Assembly (NCBI GenBank): GCA_937950385.1
Contig: CALFEA010000023.1
Coordinates: 1 to 6,226, forward strand
Origin: an uncultured Altererythrobacter sp.
GTDB taxonomy: Bacteria; Pseudomonadota; Alphaproteobacteria; Sphingomonadales; Sphingomonadaceae
Reading direction: 5' to 3'
Length of the DNA stretch: 6,226 nt
Notes under the pieces: model-generated
The model's database searches: none
Seen by the model: only the letters and a program-made list of their open reading frames with translations
What the model was told of the DNA's origin: nothing
Shown: positions 1 through 6,226 of the stretch, one piece after another
Layout: the number at the start of each line of letters is the position of its first letter
How positions within the stretch are numbered: the stretch's first letter is position 1
Program-made: the position numbers and the translations under genes

Positions 1-726
1 AGTCAGGCTGGATTTGCGCGCGATTGAAACCGACACTTCAGCAATATCACGCAGCTCTTTTTGATCTGCCACGGCGAGCACAGGGCGCTTGCGCGGCTCG
101 TTAATCTTGAAACGAATCTTGCTGCGGTCAGGCAAAATAGCGCCGCGCCAATTGCGCGGGCGAAATGCGGAAATCGGGGTCAAGGCAAGTAGCCGCGATT
201 CGAGCGGGAGAATCGGGCCATTGGCGGACAGATTATAAGCGGTGGAGCCAGCAGGTGTGGACAGCAGCACGCCGTCGCAGACCAATTCCTCCAGCCGGAC
301 ATTGCCATCCACCGAAACTTCGATCTTGGCTGTCTGACGTGTCTCGCGCAGTAGTGATACTTCATTGATCGCAAACCAATCGCATGACGCACCGCCTTGT
401 GTGGTCGCTTGCATCCGCAATGGGGGAATGGAAAACCCGCGTGCAGCGTTTAGTCTTTGGAGGAAGTCTGTATCGTCATTGCGGCTGTTCATTAAGAAAC
501 CGACGGTGCCTAGGTTCATGCCGTAAGCGGGAATTACGCGTCCTTCATCCAGCATAGAATGCAGAACCGCGAGCATATAGCCATCGCCGCCCAGAACAAC
601 GACTGCATCCGCTTCGGCAAATGGCACCCAATCATGTTTCGCCAATAGCCCTTGGTAGGCCTCTTGTGCGCGCTCTGAATCAGAGGCGAGCAACGCAATT
701 TTCTTGTATTTTTGAGTATCGGCCAC
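1..726 (-). CDS. nadK: NAD kinase, C-terminal end cut by window edge
   Basis: This gene encodes NAD kinase, the cytoplasmic enzyme that phosphorylates NAD to NADP using ATP and so supplies NADPH for biosynthesis and redox defence. The window holds 242 codons with no stop; the family in alphaproteobacteria is about 255-260 residues, so only some 15 C-terminal residues should be missing. The diagnostic motifs are all seen: VVLGGDGYML at residues 43-52 (the GGDG signature, with the catalytic Asp48), NLGTVGFLMN at 71-80, the NE pair at 121-122, and the glycine/threonine-rich stretch DGVLLSTPAGSTAY at 151-164. The later part (ALTPISAFRPRNWRG) is also typical of the family. The start is GTG at 726: a GGGGGA ribosome site lies five bases upstream, and an in-frame TAA lies about 12 codons further upstream. 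It is divergent from the EAL gene. Function is highly confident; the start is fairly confident. Confidence 0.95.
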   Translation of the reverse strand, partial: MADTQKYKKIALLASDSERAQEAYQGLLAKHDWVPFAEADAVVVLGGDGYMLAVLHSMLDEGRVIPAYGMNLGTVGFLMNSRNDDTDFLQRLNAARGFSIPPLRMQATTQGGASCDWFAINEVSLLRETRQTAKIEVSVDGNVRLEELVCDGVLLSTPAGSTAYNLSANGPILPLESRLLALTPISAFRPRNWRGAILPDRSKIRFKINEPRKRPVLAVADQKELRDIAEVSVSIARKSSLT

Positions 727-731
727 TTGGG

Positions 732-737
732 TCCCCC
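732..737 (-). promoter_or_regulatory. Ribosome binding site supporting the GTG start of nadK
   Basis: On the minus strand this reads GGGGGA, five bases before the GTG at 726. There is no ATG in the right frame between the upstream in-frame stop and the first conserved residues, so this site decides the start. It is a visual match to a Shine-Dalgarno core and nothing more. Confidence 0.55.
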
Positions 738-772
738 GGGTAAAACTGAACGCTGCGACCTTTTATCGCGCT

Positions 773-801
773 CTTGTATGTGGGGCTGTGCCATTTTTCA
801 A
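773..801 (-). promoter_or_regulatory. Candidate sigma-70-type promoter for nadK
   Basis: On the minus strand TTGAAA (796-801, five of six bases of the -35 consensus) is followed after exactly 17 bases by TACAAG (773-778, four of six of the -10 consensus). Transcription would begin near 766, giving nadK a leader of about 40 bases that contains its ribosome site. The match is by eye; alphaproteobacterial promoters often have weak -10 boxes, so this is a reasonable but unproven assignment. I see no equally good promoter for the divergent EAL gene in the same 127-base gap. Confidence 0.35.
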
Positions 802-836
802 CGCATTGCAATTGGTAGCTGCTTACGAAATTCGCT

Positions 837-848
837 AGGGGTAGGGGG
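837..848 (+). promoter_or_regulatory. Ribosome binding site of the EAL gene
   Basis: AGGGG (837-841) and AGGGGG (843-848) form a purine-rich stretch ending five bases before the ATG at 854. An in-frame TAG overlaps it at 842-844, so translation of the EAL frame cannot start further upstream. This supports ATG 854 over the alternative ATG at 884. Confidence 0.6.
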
Positions 849-853
849 CAAAC

Positions 854-1663
854 ATGGTCAAACCGCCATCATATCGCCCCACTATGCGAAGCAATGCATT
901 GCCGCCTGCACTCGAATCGTCCTTGCAGGGTGATTTGCTCAGCGCATTGGGCCGCAATGAGATTGAAGTATTGTTTCAACCGCAATTCTCTTGCGCCGAT
1001 GGCCGGATGGTCGGGGCAGAGGCCTTGTCACGTTGGCAACACCCTAGTCTGGGCGAGATCGGCGCACGCGACCTTTTCTCCATCGCAGAGAAAGCTGGGC
1101 TGGTGGCGCCCGTTTCCCGGCATGTGGTGGCGCAGGCATTGGAGAGAGCGGGGGGCTGGCCAGATGACCTCACATTATCGCTCAATATTACGCCAGAGGA
1201 AATTGCAGAGCCTAGCTTTGCGCGTGACTTTGCCTCGCTTGTCGGGCGTTCCGGCATAGCGCCGTCGCGCCTGACGCTAGAGATTACTGAGGATGTGTTG
1301 CTCAATGATCTTGATCTTGCGGCCGAGGCGCTTGCCGCGCTGAACGGGGCGGGATTAAAGATCGCGTTGGACGATTTTGGCGCGGGCTATTGCAACTTTA
1401 GCTATTTAAAAAGCCTACCGCTCGACCTTTTGAAACTCGACCGTGCAATGATTGAGGGCATTACGAATGACCCTCGTGATTTGGCGGTGTTGCGCGCGAT
1501 TGTGACACTGGCGCATGCGCTCGATTTGGAAGTAGTGGCCGAGGGAATTGAGACAGAAGCCCAGCGCCAGGTTATCGTAGCGGAAGGCTGCGCCTATTGG
1601 CAGGGCTTCTTGCGCGCAGAACCAATGCGCAATGCAGAAATGTTGAAATTTGCTGACTTATAG
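854..1663 (+). CDS. Stand-alone EAL-domain cyclic-di-GMP phosphodiesterase
   Basis: The 269-residue protein is almost entirely one EAL domain (about residues 27-260), the family that cleaves cyclic-di-GMP to linear pGpG and so favours motility over biofilm growth. The residues needed for activity appear intact: Glu56 of EALSRW, Asn111 of LNIT, Glu143 of LEITE, Asp173 and Asp174 of DDFGAGY, Lys194 of LKLDR, Glu230 and Glu233 of AEGIETE, and Gln250 of WQGF. From Asn111 onward the spacings equal those of the characterised enzyme RocR, and loop 6 (DDFGAGY) is complete, so I infer an active enzyme rather than a degenerate binding protein. There is no GGDEF, PAS or receiver domain, no signal peptide and no membrane segment; the first 26 residues are too short for a known sensor. 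It is probably cytoplasmic. The gene converges with mfd (four bases apart) and diverges from nadK, so it is likely transcribed alone. Its input signal is unknown. Confidence 0.92.
   Translation: MVKPPSYRPTMRSNALPPALESSLQGDLLSALGRNEIEVLFQPQFSCADGRMVGAEALSRWQHPSLGEIGARDLFSIAEKAGLVAPVSRHVVAQALERAGGWPDDLTLSLNITPEEIAEPSFARDFASLVGRSGIAPSRLTLEITEDVLLNDLDLAAEALAALNGAGLKIALDDFGAGYCNFSYLKSLPLDLLKLDRAMIEGITNDPRDLAVLRAIVTLAHALDLEVVAEGIETEAQRQVIVAEGCAYWQGFLRAEPMRNAEMLKFADL
891..902. repeat. Perfect 12-base palindrome at the start of the EAL gene
   Basis: GCAATGCATTGC is identical to its own reverse complement. It lies 37 bases inside the EAL coding region, and a related 8-base palindrome, ATTGCAAT (805-812), sits in the upstream intergenic region 88 bases away centre to centre. 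It may be an operator for a repressor of the EAL gene, or simply chance codon content. No known regulator is assigned. Confidence 0.25.
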
Positions 1664-1667
1664 GGCG

Positions 1668-4600
1668 CTATTTAGCCGCCTTATGCGCGATCCCGCTCAA
1701 TCCCTTTGTAAGCTGATATAGGCCATTGAGGCGGCTTTTCGGATCGCTCCATGCGCGGTTGATCACAAGCTTCATATCGGGGCGGAGTTTGGCGGTATCT
1801 TTCAGCCTATCGACATAATTGAGTAGGCCGACAGGGTCTGGGAAATCATCCTTGTGGAATGTGACCAGAGTGCCGCGTGCTCCGACGTCAATCTTTGCAA
1901 TATTGGCGGCGATGGCTTGGTGCTTAATCTCAATCAGGCGAACGAGGTTTGACGTTGCATCGGGTAGCGGCCCGAACCGGTCGATCATTTCAGCCGCCAT
2001 AGCCTCAATTTCACCCTTGTCAGATGCATCATTTAGGCGGCGGTAAAGTGCCATGCGCACTGCCAAATCGGGCACATAGTCATCCGGGATCATAATGGGG
2101 GCATCGACCGTGATCTGGGGCGACAAAGTGTCGCGCTCTGCGGTCAATCCAGCCTCGCCAGCTTTCGCTGCAAGAATGGCATCCTCCAGCATGGATTGGT
2201 AAAGCTCAAACCCAACCTCGCGAATGTGGCCCGATTGCTCATCGCCCAGCAGATTGCCTGCACCGCGAATGTCGAGGTCATGGCTTGCAAGCTGGAAGCC
2301 TGCCCCAAGCGTGTCGAGATCACCCAGAACTTTGAGGCGCTTTTGCGCAACCTCTGAAAGGGCGGTGTCCTTGGCGTGCGTTAGATAAGCGTAAGCGCGC
2401 AGCTTTGACCGGCCGACGCGCCCGCGCAGCTGGTACAATTGCGCAAGGCCAAAGATGTCGGCGCGGTGGATGATGATTGTGTTCGCAGAAGGCAGATCCA
2501 GCCCGCTTTCCACGATGGTAGTGGAAAGCAAAACCTCATATTTGCCTTCGTAAAAGGCGCTCATTCGCTCTTCGATTTCACCTGCGCCCATCTGGCCATG
2601 AGCGCTGATCGCTTTAACCTCGGGCACATGCTCGGCCAGCCATTCTTCCACGCTCGCCATATCGGCAATGCGCGGCACGACGATAAAGCTTTGCCCGCCG
2701 CGGTGATGTTCGCGCAGCAAAGCCTCGCGCATCACCATATCATCCCATTCCATCACATAAGTGCGCACAGCGAGCCGGTCGACAGGTGGCGTTTGGATGG
2801 TGGAAAGTTCACGCAGGCCCGTCATGGCCATTTGCAAGGTACGCGGGATGGGCGTTGCCGTCAGGGTCAGCATATGCACATCAGCGCGCAATTGTTTTAG
2901 CTTTTCCTTATGCGTCACGCCAAAGCGTTGCTCTTCATCCACCACAACCAGCCCAAGGTTTTTGAATTCTGTTGTCTTGGCGAGGATGGCGTGGGTGCCG
3001 ATCACAATATCTATCTTGCCGCTAGTAAGGCCTTCACGTGTTTCAGTGATCTCTTTGCTTGGCACGAGACGGGAAAGTCGCCCAATATTGAGCGGGAAGC
3101 CAGCAAAACGCTCCGTGAAATTGGTGAAATGTTGTCGCGCAAGCAGAGTGGTTGGGGCAACCACCGCCACCTGCTGACCGTTCATTGCGGCAACGAATGC
3201 GGCGCGCAGGGCAACCTCAGTTTTCCCGAAACCAACATCGCCGCACACCAGGCGGTCCATTGGGCGCCCGCTTTCCAAATCGCGCAGAACATCGCCGATG
3301 GCGCGGTCTTGATCCTCGGTTTCTTCCCATGGGAACCGGTCGAGGAATTGGTTGAAGCTGGCGGGATCAGCGGCGAGCACAGGCGCTTTCTTCAGAGCGC
3401 GCGCTGCGGCAACTTGCAGCAATTCTCCGGCAATTTCGAGAATGCGCTGTTTTAAGCTAGCGCGGCGTTTTTGCCATGCTTCGCCGCCCAATTTATCGAG
3501 CATGACGGCATGTTCGCTGCTGCCATAGCGTGATAATACGTCGATGTTTTCAACCGGGATAAACAGTTTGTCGCCGCCGCGATATTCTAGGCGGACGCAA
3601 TCATGCTGGCTCTTGCCAACTGAAACGGGTTCGAGACCCAAATATTTGCCGATGCCATGCTCGACATGAACAACCAAATCGCCGCTGCTGAGTGCTTGCA
3701 ATTCGGCCATGAAGGCATCGGAATCGCGCCGCTTTTTCTTGCGCCGAACCAACCTGTCGCCAAGCACATCCTGCTCGGTCAGCAGTTCTATCTCATCATT
3801 GGCAAAGCCGGTTTCTAACGGCAGAACCATGGCCGCCGCCTGGCCTTTTGCCGACATCCCTAGCGCTTCTTGCCAGCTATCAGCGAGCCTTATCTCAAGC
3901 CCTGCTTCGGAAAGGATCGAGGCGATCCGCGCGCGGCTTCCGGTGGAATAGGCGGCGAATAGCGGGCGCTTGCCGGATTTTGAAAGTTCGCCAAAATGCT
4001 TGGCGGCTTCTGCATAAATGTTAGCGCCTTTGCCCCGCTCTGGTGTAAAATCGCGCGCAGATGAAAAACCGAAATCGAGTACGGTGTCCGATGGTGGTTC
4101 GGCAAAAATGGATGCTTTGTGGATCGGTTGTGCGGCAGAGCCTGCGTTGAACTCCGTTTGCGTCAAATACAGCGCATCGCTGACCAGCGGGCGGTAGCTG
4201 CCTGCTGCCTGTCCTGCCGCCTTGGTGCGCGCCTCGCAATAGTCAGCGATATCTGATGTGCGTTCTTCAGCAGCCGACGCCCCGCCAGCATCCATAACCA
4301 CAAGATCATCGGGCCCAAGATAATCGAACAAAGTGGCCAGCTTGTCCTCAAACAAGGGAAGCCAATGTTCCATGCCCGCCAACCGCCGACCATCAGACAC
4401 AGCCTCATAGAGCGGGTCTTGTGTGGCCGCTGCGCCGAATTGCTCGCGGTAACGGCTGCGGAAGCGTTTTATTGATGCCTCATCCAGCAATGCTTCGGAC
4501 GCTGGCAGCAGCAAATGCTGCTCAAGAGTCCCCTTACTCATTTGGGTTGAGGTGTCGAAAAGGCGCAGGCTTTCGAGCTCATCCCCAAAAAAGTCGAGAC

Positions 4601-5141
4601 GCAGGCCTTGTTCAAGCGAGGATGGGAAAATGTCGACAATCGAACCGCGCACCGCAAATTCGCCATGATCCACCACCGTATCGACGCGGGAGTAACCCTG
4701 GCGCTGGAGCAATGCGGCCAAGCTTTCGTGGCCAATATTTGTGCCGACTTTAAACTCGCGCACGCTTTCGCGAATACGGAATGGTGTGAGCGCACGCTGC
4801 AGCATGGCGTTGACCGTGGTTACGACCAGCTGCGATCCGGCTAGCGGGGCCTGCAATTTGAACAATGCCGATAGCCGATTTGCACTAACCGACAGGGCGG
4901 GGCTAGCGCGGTCATATGGCAAGCAATCCCAAGCGGGGAATTCGATGACTTCGACTTCTGGCGCGAAATAGCGAGCTGCTTCACCAATGGCTCGCATGCT
5001 TGCATCATCTGAGGCCACATAGACCGCGCGCCCTTTGCTCGCTCTGGCCAAATCAGCCAGCACCATTGGCTGCGCCCCGCGTGCAAGCGAGGCGAGGGTA
5101 AGCGGCTGCGTAGAGCCGATAAGGCGGTCAATATTGCTCAT
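1668..5141 (-). CDS. mfd: Transcription-repair coupling factor Mfd
   Basis: Mfd is the ATP-driven DNA translocase that pushes stalled RNA polymerase off damaged templates and recruits UvrA to begin nucleotide excision repair. The product is 1157 residues, close to the 1148 of E. coli Mfd. Domain order is complete: a UvrB-like N-terminal module (about 1-330, with WDCLPYDR at 71-78 and GEFAVRGSIVDIFP at 160-173) that has no Walker A, as usual in Mfd; the RNA polymerase-interacting domain near 480-545 (GDLVVHVEHGIGKYLGLE); the helicase motor with Walker A GDVGFGKTE (634-642, Lys640), DEEQ box (735-738), TATPIPRT (761-768) and QLRGRVGRS (904-912); the RecG-like TRG region (FQLASHDLDIRGAGNLLG, 949-966); and the C-terminal regulatory domain (about 1015-1157). 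ATG 5141 begins the conserved protein and lies 16 bases after the sdhE stop; the frame stays open to a TTG at 5177 overlapping sdhE, which is less likely. It is probably co-transcribed with sdhE, perhaps also from a damage-inducible internal promoter. Confidence 0.97.
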   Translation of the reverse strand: MSNIDRLIGSTQPLTLASLARGAQPMVLADLARASKGRAVYVASDDASMRAIGEAARYFAPEVEVIEFPAWDCLPYDRASPALSVSANRLSALFKLQAPLAGSQLVVTTVNAMLQRALTPFRIRESVREFKVGTNIGHESLAALLQRQGYSRVDTVVDHGEFAVRGSIVDIFPSSLEQGLRLDFFGDELESLRLFDTSTQMSKGTLEQHLLLPASEALLDEASIKRFRSRYREQFGAAATQDPLYEAVSDGRRLAGMEHWLPLFEDKLATLFDYLGPDDLVVMDAGGASAAEERTSDIADYCEARTKAAGQAAGSYRPLVSDALYLTQTEFNAGSAAQPIHKASIFAEPPSDTVLDFGFSSARDFTPERGKGANIYAEAAKHFGELSKSGKRPLFAAYSTGSRARIASILSEAGLEIRLADSWQEALGMSAKGQAAAMVLPLETGFANDEIELLTEQDVLGDRLVRRKKKRRDSDAFMAELQALSSGDLVVHVEHGIGKYLGLEPVSVGKSQHDCVRLEYRGGDKLFIPVENIDVLSRYGSSEHAVMLDKLGGEAWQKRRASLKQRILEIAGELLQVAAARALKKAPVLAADPASFNQFLDRFPWEETEDQDRAIGDVLRDLESGRPMDRLVCGDVGFGKTEVALRAAFVAAMNGQQVAVVAPTTLLARQHFTNFTERFAGFPLNIGRLSRLVPSKEITETREGLTSGKIDIVIGTHAILAKTTEFKNLGLVVVDEEQRFGVTHKEKLKQLRADVHMLTLTATPIPRTLQMAMTGLRELSTIQTPPVDRLAVRTYVMEWDDMVMREALLREHHRGGQSFIVVPRIADMASVEEWLAEHVPEVKAISAHGQMGAGEIEERMSAFYEGKYEVLLSTTIVESGLDLPSANTIIIHRADIFGLAQLYQLRGRVGRSKLRAYAYLTHAKDTALSEVAQKRLKVLGDLDTLGAGFQLASHDLDIRGAGNLLGDEQSGHIREVGFELYQSMLEDAILAAKAGEAGLTAERDTLSPQITVDAPIMIPDDYVPDLAVRMALYRRLNDASDKGEIEAMAAEMIDRFGPLPDATSNLVRLIEIKHQAIAANIAKIDVGARGTLVTFHKDDFPDPVGLLNYVDRLKDTAKLRPDMKLVINRAWSDPKSRLNGLYQLTKGLSGIAHKAAK
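1674..1739 (+). terminator. Weak candidate terminator for the EAL gene, inside mfd
   Basis: Downstream of the EAL stop, AGCCGCCT (1674-1681) is matched by its reverse complement AGGCGGCT (1729-1736), whose final T begins a run of four Ts (1736-1739). An eight-base G+C-rich stem followed by a T run is the form of an intrinsic terminator, but the loop of 47 bases is much longer than usual and the T run is short. It would lie within the last codons of the opposing mfd gene. It is recorded because no better terminator is visible for either convergent gene. Confidence 0.2.
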
Positions 5142-5157
5142 GCAGTGTCTCGGGCGA

Positions 5158-5439
5158 TTAGCGCGGGATCTCGACAAAATCGAGACGCTGCATCGCGGTC
5201 ATGTGTTCGCCTTGGAACCGTTCTGGAACCTCGTCCGTCCCAAATGCCCAGGCGAGGACATCCACATCGTCTTCATCCAGCAAAGCTTCAAACCAAACAA
5301 GAGCGGCTTCGTCCCACCTAGGTGAATAGCGATCAAAAAAGCCGCCAAATGTGTAATCCGCCTCGCGCGTGCCGCGGTGCCAGCTACGAAATTTGGCGCG
5401 GGCCATGCGCGTGTCGAAATCGGGGGTTTGAGCAGTCAT
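5158..5439 (-). CDS. sdhE: FAD assembly factor SdhE for succinate dehydrogenase
   Basis: This 93-residue protein belongs to the SdhE/YgfY (DUF339) family, small soluble helical proteins that promote covalent attachment of FAD to the SdhA subunit of succinate dehydrogenase (and the matching fumarate reductase subunit). The signature RGxRE is at 22-26 (RGTRE, with the key Gly23), preceded by RSWH and followed by a helix-rich acidic segment (WFEALLDEDDVDVLAWAFG, 49-67), all in family order; E. coli SdhE is 88 residues. The ATG at 5439 is chosen because an in-frame TAA stands only four codons upstream; ATG 5406 is a poorer alternative, with no visible ribosome site. The gene is followed 16 bases later by mfd and probably heads that operon, while recG starts divergently 105 bases away. 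This recG / sdhE-mfd order is one I recognise from alphaproteobacteria. A LexA-like site lies within its 3' part. Confidence 0.92.
   Translation of the reverse strand: MTAQTPDFDTRMARAKFRSWHRGTREADYTFGGFFDRYSPRWDEAALVWFEALLDEDDVDVLAWAFGTDEVPERFQGEHMTAMQRLDFVEIPR
5169..5185 (-). repeat. Short hairpin at the sdhE-mfd junction
   Basis: TCTCGA and its exact reverse complement TCGAGA flank a five-base loop (read on the minus strand as TCTCGA-TTTTG-TCGAGA). It covers the last codons of sdhE and ends 27 bases before the mfd ATG. There is no T run after it, so it is not an intrinsic terminator. In the sdhE-mfd transcript it could influence mRNA processing or mfd translation, but a six-base stem can easily arise by chance. 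Confidence 0.3.
5215..5229 (-). promoter_or_regulatory. Candidate LexA (SOS) operator upstream of mfd
   Basis: The minus strand reads GTTCCAGAACGGTTC, an exact match to GTTC-N7-GTTC, the operator pattern bound by LexA in many alphaproteobacteria. It lies inside sdhE (encoding VPERF, residues 71-75), 73 bases before the mfd start codon, a distance suited to a promoter serving mfd alone. Reading every GTTC and GAAC in the window I found no second copy with this spacing. A random match somewhere in 6 kb is not rare (I estimate a few tenths expected), but one this close to the start of a repair gene is. I could not identify clear -35 and -10 boxes around it, which lowers confidence. Confidence 0.4.
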
Positions 5440-5509
5440 GCCCGCCGGTTAATCGACTGGCCCGCACGGTGCAAGCATTGATGGTTTTGCAGGGAATTTG
5501 GCTGCGCAC

Positions 5510-5537
5510 TTGGAGCCTGCGTCTAACCAGTTATAGA
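5510..5537 (+). promoter_or_regulatory. Weak candidate promoter for recG
   Basis: TTGGAG (5510-5515) is followed after 16 bases by TATAGA (5532-5537), a partial match to sigma-70 -35 and -10 boxes (three and four of six). If used, transcription would begin almost at the recG ATG and give a leaderless message, which would make the AGAAGG ribosome site redundant; this conflict argues against it. It is listed because it is the best visible match in the 105-base gap between sdhE and recG. Confidence 0.15.
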
Positions 5538-5540
5538 AGG
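5535..5540 (+). promoter_or_regulatory. Ribosome binding site of recG
   Basis: AGAAGG ends four bases before the ATG at 5545, a good Shine-Dalgarno match. An in-frame TAA at 5524-5526 with no start codon between it and ATG 5545 leaves that ATG as the only reasonable start. Confidence 0.6.
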
Positions 5541-5544
5541 CTGC

Positions 5545-6226
5545 ATGCGCCCTGACATTCTCAACCCGCTATTTGCCCAAACCGATACGCTGGACGGTAT
5601 CGGGCCAAAGCTGATGAAGCCTTTGGAGAAGCTCGGCCTCACGCGGCTACGCGATGCGCTATACCATCTGCCAGAAAGATTTGTGACGCGGCGCGTTATT
5701 GAAAGCTTGGATGATGCGGGCGAGGGTGAGCAAGTCATCATTGCGCTTACCCCGACAGAGCACCGCGCACCTTATAATCCGGGGCGCGGGCCATACCGAG
5801 TGCTTGCACAAGACAGTGTCGGTAATATTTGCGCGCTGACGTTTTTCGGGCGGGCATCCTATGGCGCGAAGAAGCAGTTGCCGGTGGGGGAGAAGCGATG
5901 GATTGCGGGCCGCCTCGACCGGTATGGGGACATGCTGCAAATCGTGCACCCCGATCATATCGCCAAAGAGGGCGCTGAAACAATGGGCCAATTGTGTGAG
6001 CCTGTTTATCGCCTTTCCGATGGTTTGACGCAGGCGCGGGTAACATCGCTAGCAAGCCAAGCTTTGGAGCGTGTGCCGCAGCTTCCAGAATGGATTGAGC
6101 CCACGCAATTGGAAAAAGAGGGTTGGCCGTCTTGGAGTGATGCGCTGAACCTTGTGCATAAGGGTGATAATGCGGAGGCGCGTGACCGCCTTGCCTATGA
6201 TGAATTGCTTGCCAATGCACTCGCTT
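5545..6226 (+). CDS. recG: ATP-dependent DNA helicase RecG, N-terminal part
   Basis: RecG is a superfamily 2 double-stranded DNA translocase that regresses stalled replication forks and processes Holliday junctions and R-loops. The first 227 codons are present and the gene runs off the right edge; the family is usually near 690 residues, so about a third is seen. What is visible is the DNA-binding N-terminal region: the helix-hairpin-like GIGPKLMKPLEKLGLTRLRD (18-37) followed by LYHLPERF (39-46), the OB-fold wedge domain (about 62-137, ending in IVHPDHI at 133-139), the PVYRLSDGLTQ segment (153-163) and LPEWIEP (180-186), then RLAYDELLA (215-223), which precedes the helicase motor in this family. 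The Walker motifs lie beyond the window. It starts divergently from sdhE. No frameshift or stop is seen. Confidence 0.95.
   Translation, partial: MRPDILNPLFAQTDTLDGIGPKLMKPLEKLGLTRLRDALYHLPERFVTRRVIESLDDAGEGEQVIIALTPTEHRAPYNPGRGPYRVLAQDSVGNICALTFFGRASYGAKKQLPVGEKRWIAGRLDRYGDMLQIVHPDHIAKEGAETMGQLCEPVYRLSDGLTQARVTSLASQALERVPQLPEWIEPTQLEKEGWPSWSDALNLVHKGDNAEARDRLAYDELLANALA

Noticed and set aside
755..772. Possible stem in the nadK leader (GCGA...TCGC)
   Set aside because: Only four base pairs with a seven-base loop; too weak to call a regulatory RNA structure or riboswitch.
534..794. 86-codon open frame on the minus strand spanning the nadK start
   Set aside because: It is in a different frame from NAD kinase, which has continuous family motifs from the GTG at 726; the overlapping product is unrecognisable.
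976..1305. 109-codon open frame on the minus strand opposite the EAL gene
   Set aside because: It is antisense to the conserved first half of the EAL domain and resembles no known protein.
2439..3455. Open frames on the plus strand opposite mfd (2439-2900 and 2910-3455, up to 181 codons)
   Set aside because: They lie antisense to the motor-domain part of mfd, their translations show no recognisable family, and mfd itself is complete and conserved across the stretch. They are shadows of a G+C-rich coding region.
5142..5177. Upstream TTG start for mfd, adding 12 residues and overlapping sdhE
   Set aside because: The extension (SRSRANRPRHC) is not like the start of Mfd, needs a rare start codon and has no better ribosome site; ATG 5141 begins directly at the conserved N-terminus.
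5747..6220. 157-codon open frame on the minus strand opposite recG
   Set aside because: The plus strand encodes continuous RecG with all expected motifs here; the opposing frame has low-complexity composition and no family resemblance.
1..6226. A new defence, mobile or biosynthetic system
   Set aside because: Every gene belongs to a well-known core family, no accessory genes, repeats, integrase or composition break are seen, and the gene order around recG, sdhE and mfd is a familiar one.

Overview
The window looks like an ordinary core-genome segment from an alphaproteobacterium, most likely of the order Sphingomonadales. That placement is an inference from the recG / sdhE-mfd gene order, the wording of the SdhE protein (RGTREADYTFGGFFDR) and the NAD kinase sequence; I could not run a search. 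Base composition appears moderate (roughly mid-50s % GC by eye), without an abrupt change that would suggest transferred DNA. I see no tRNA, rRNA, insertion sequence, CRISPR array or phage remnant.

Layout from left to right: a NAD kinase gene on the minus strand, cut by the left edge (1-726); a 127-base divergent intergenic region; a stand-alone EAL-domain cyclic-di-GMP phosphodiesterase on the plus strand (854-1663); a full-length mfd gene on the minus strand (1668-5141) that converges on the EAL gene with four bases between the stop codons; sdhE on the minus strand (5158-5439), 16 bases upstream of mfd and probably co-transcribed with it; a 105-base divergent intergenic region; and the first 227 codons of recG on the plus strand (5545 to the right edge). 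Coding density is very high and no gap exceeds 130 bases.

Functionally, the right half is a DNA-repair pair. Mfd clears stalled RNA polymerase and recruits UvrA, and RecG remodels stalled forks; both are superfamily 2 translocases. Between them lies sdhE, which helps attach FAD to succinate dehydrogenase. The left half pairs NADP synthesis with cyclic-di-GMP breakdown, sharing only a promoter region.

The most interesting signal is an exact match to the alphaproteobacterial LexA (SOS) operator pattern GTTC-N7-GTTC. It lies inside the 3' part of sdhE, 73 bases before the mfd start codon, and is the only such match I found on either strand by reading. It suggests that mfd may have its own damage-inducible promoter inside sdhE. 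I found no evidence for a new multi-gene system in this window.
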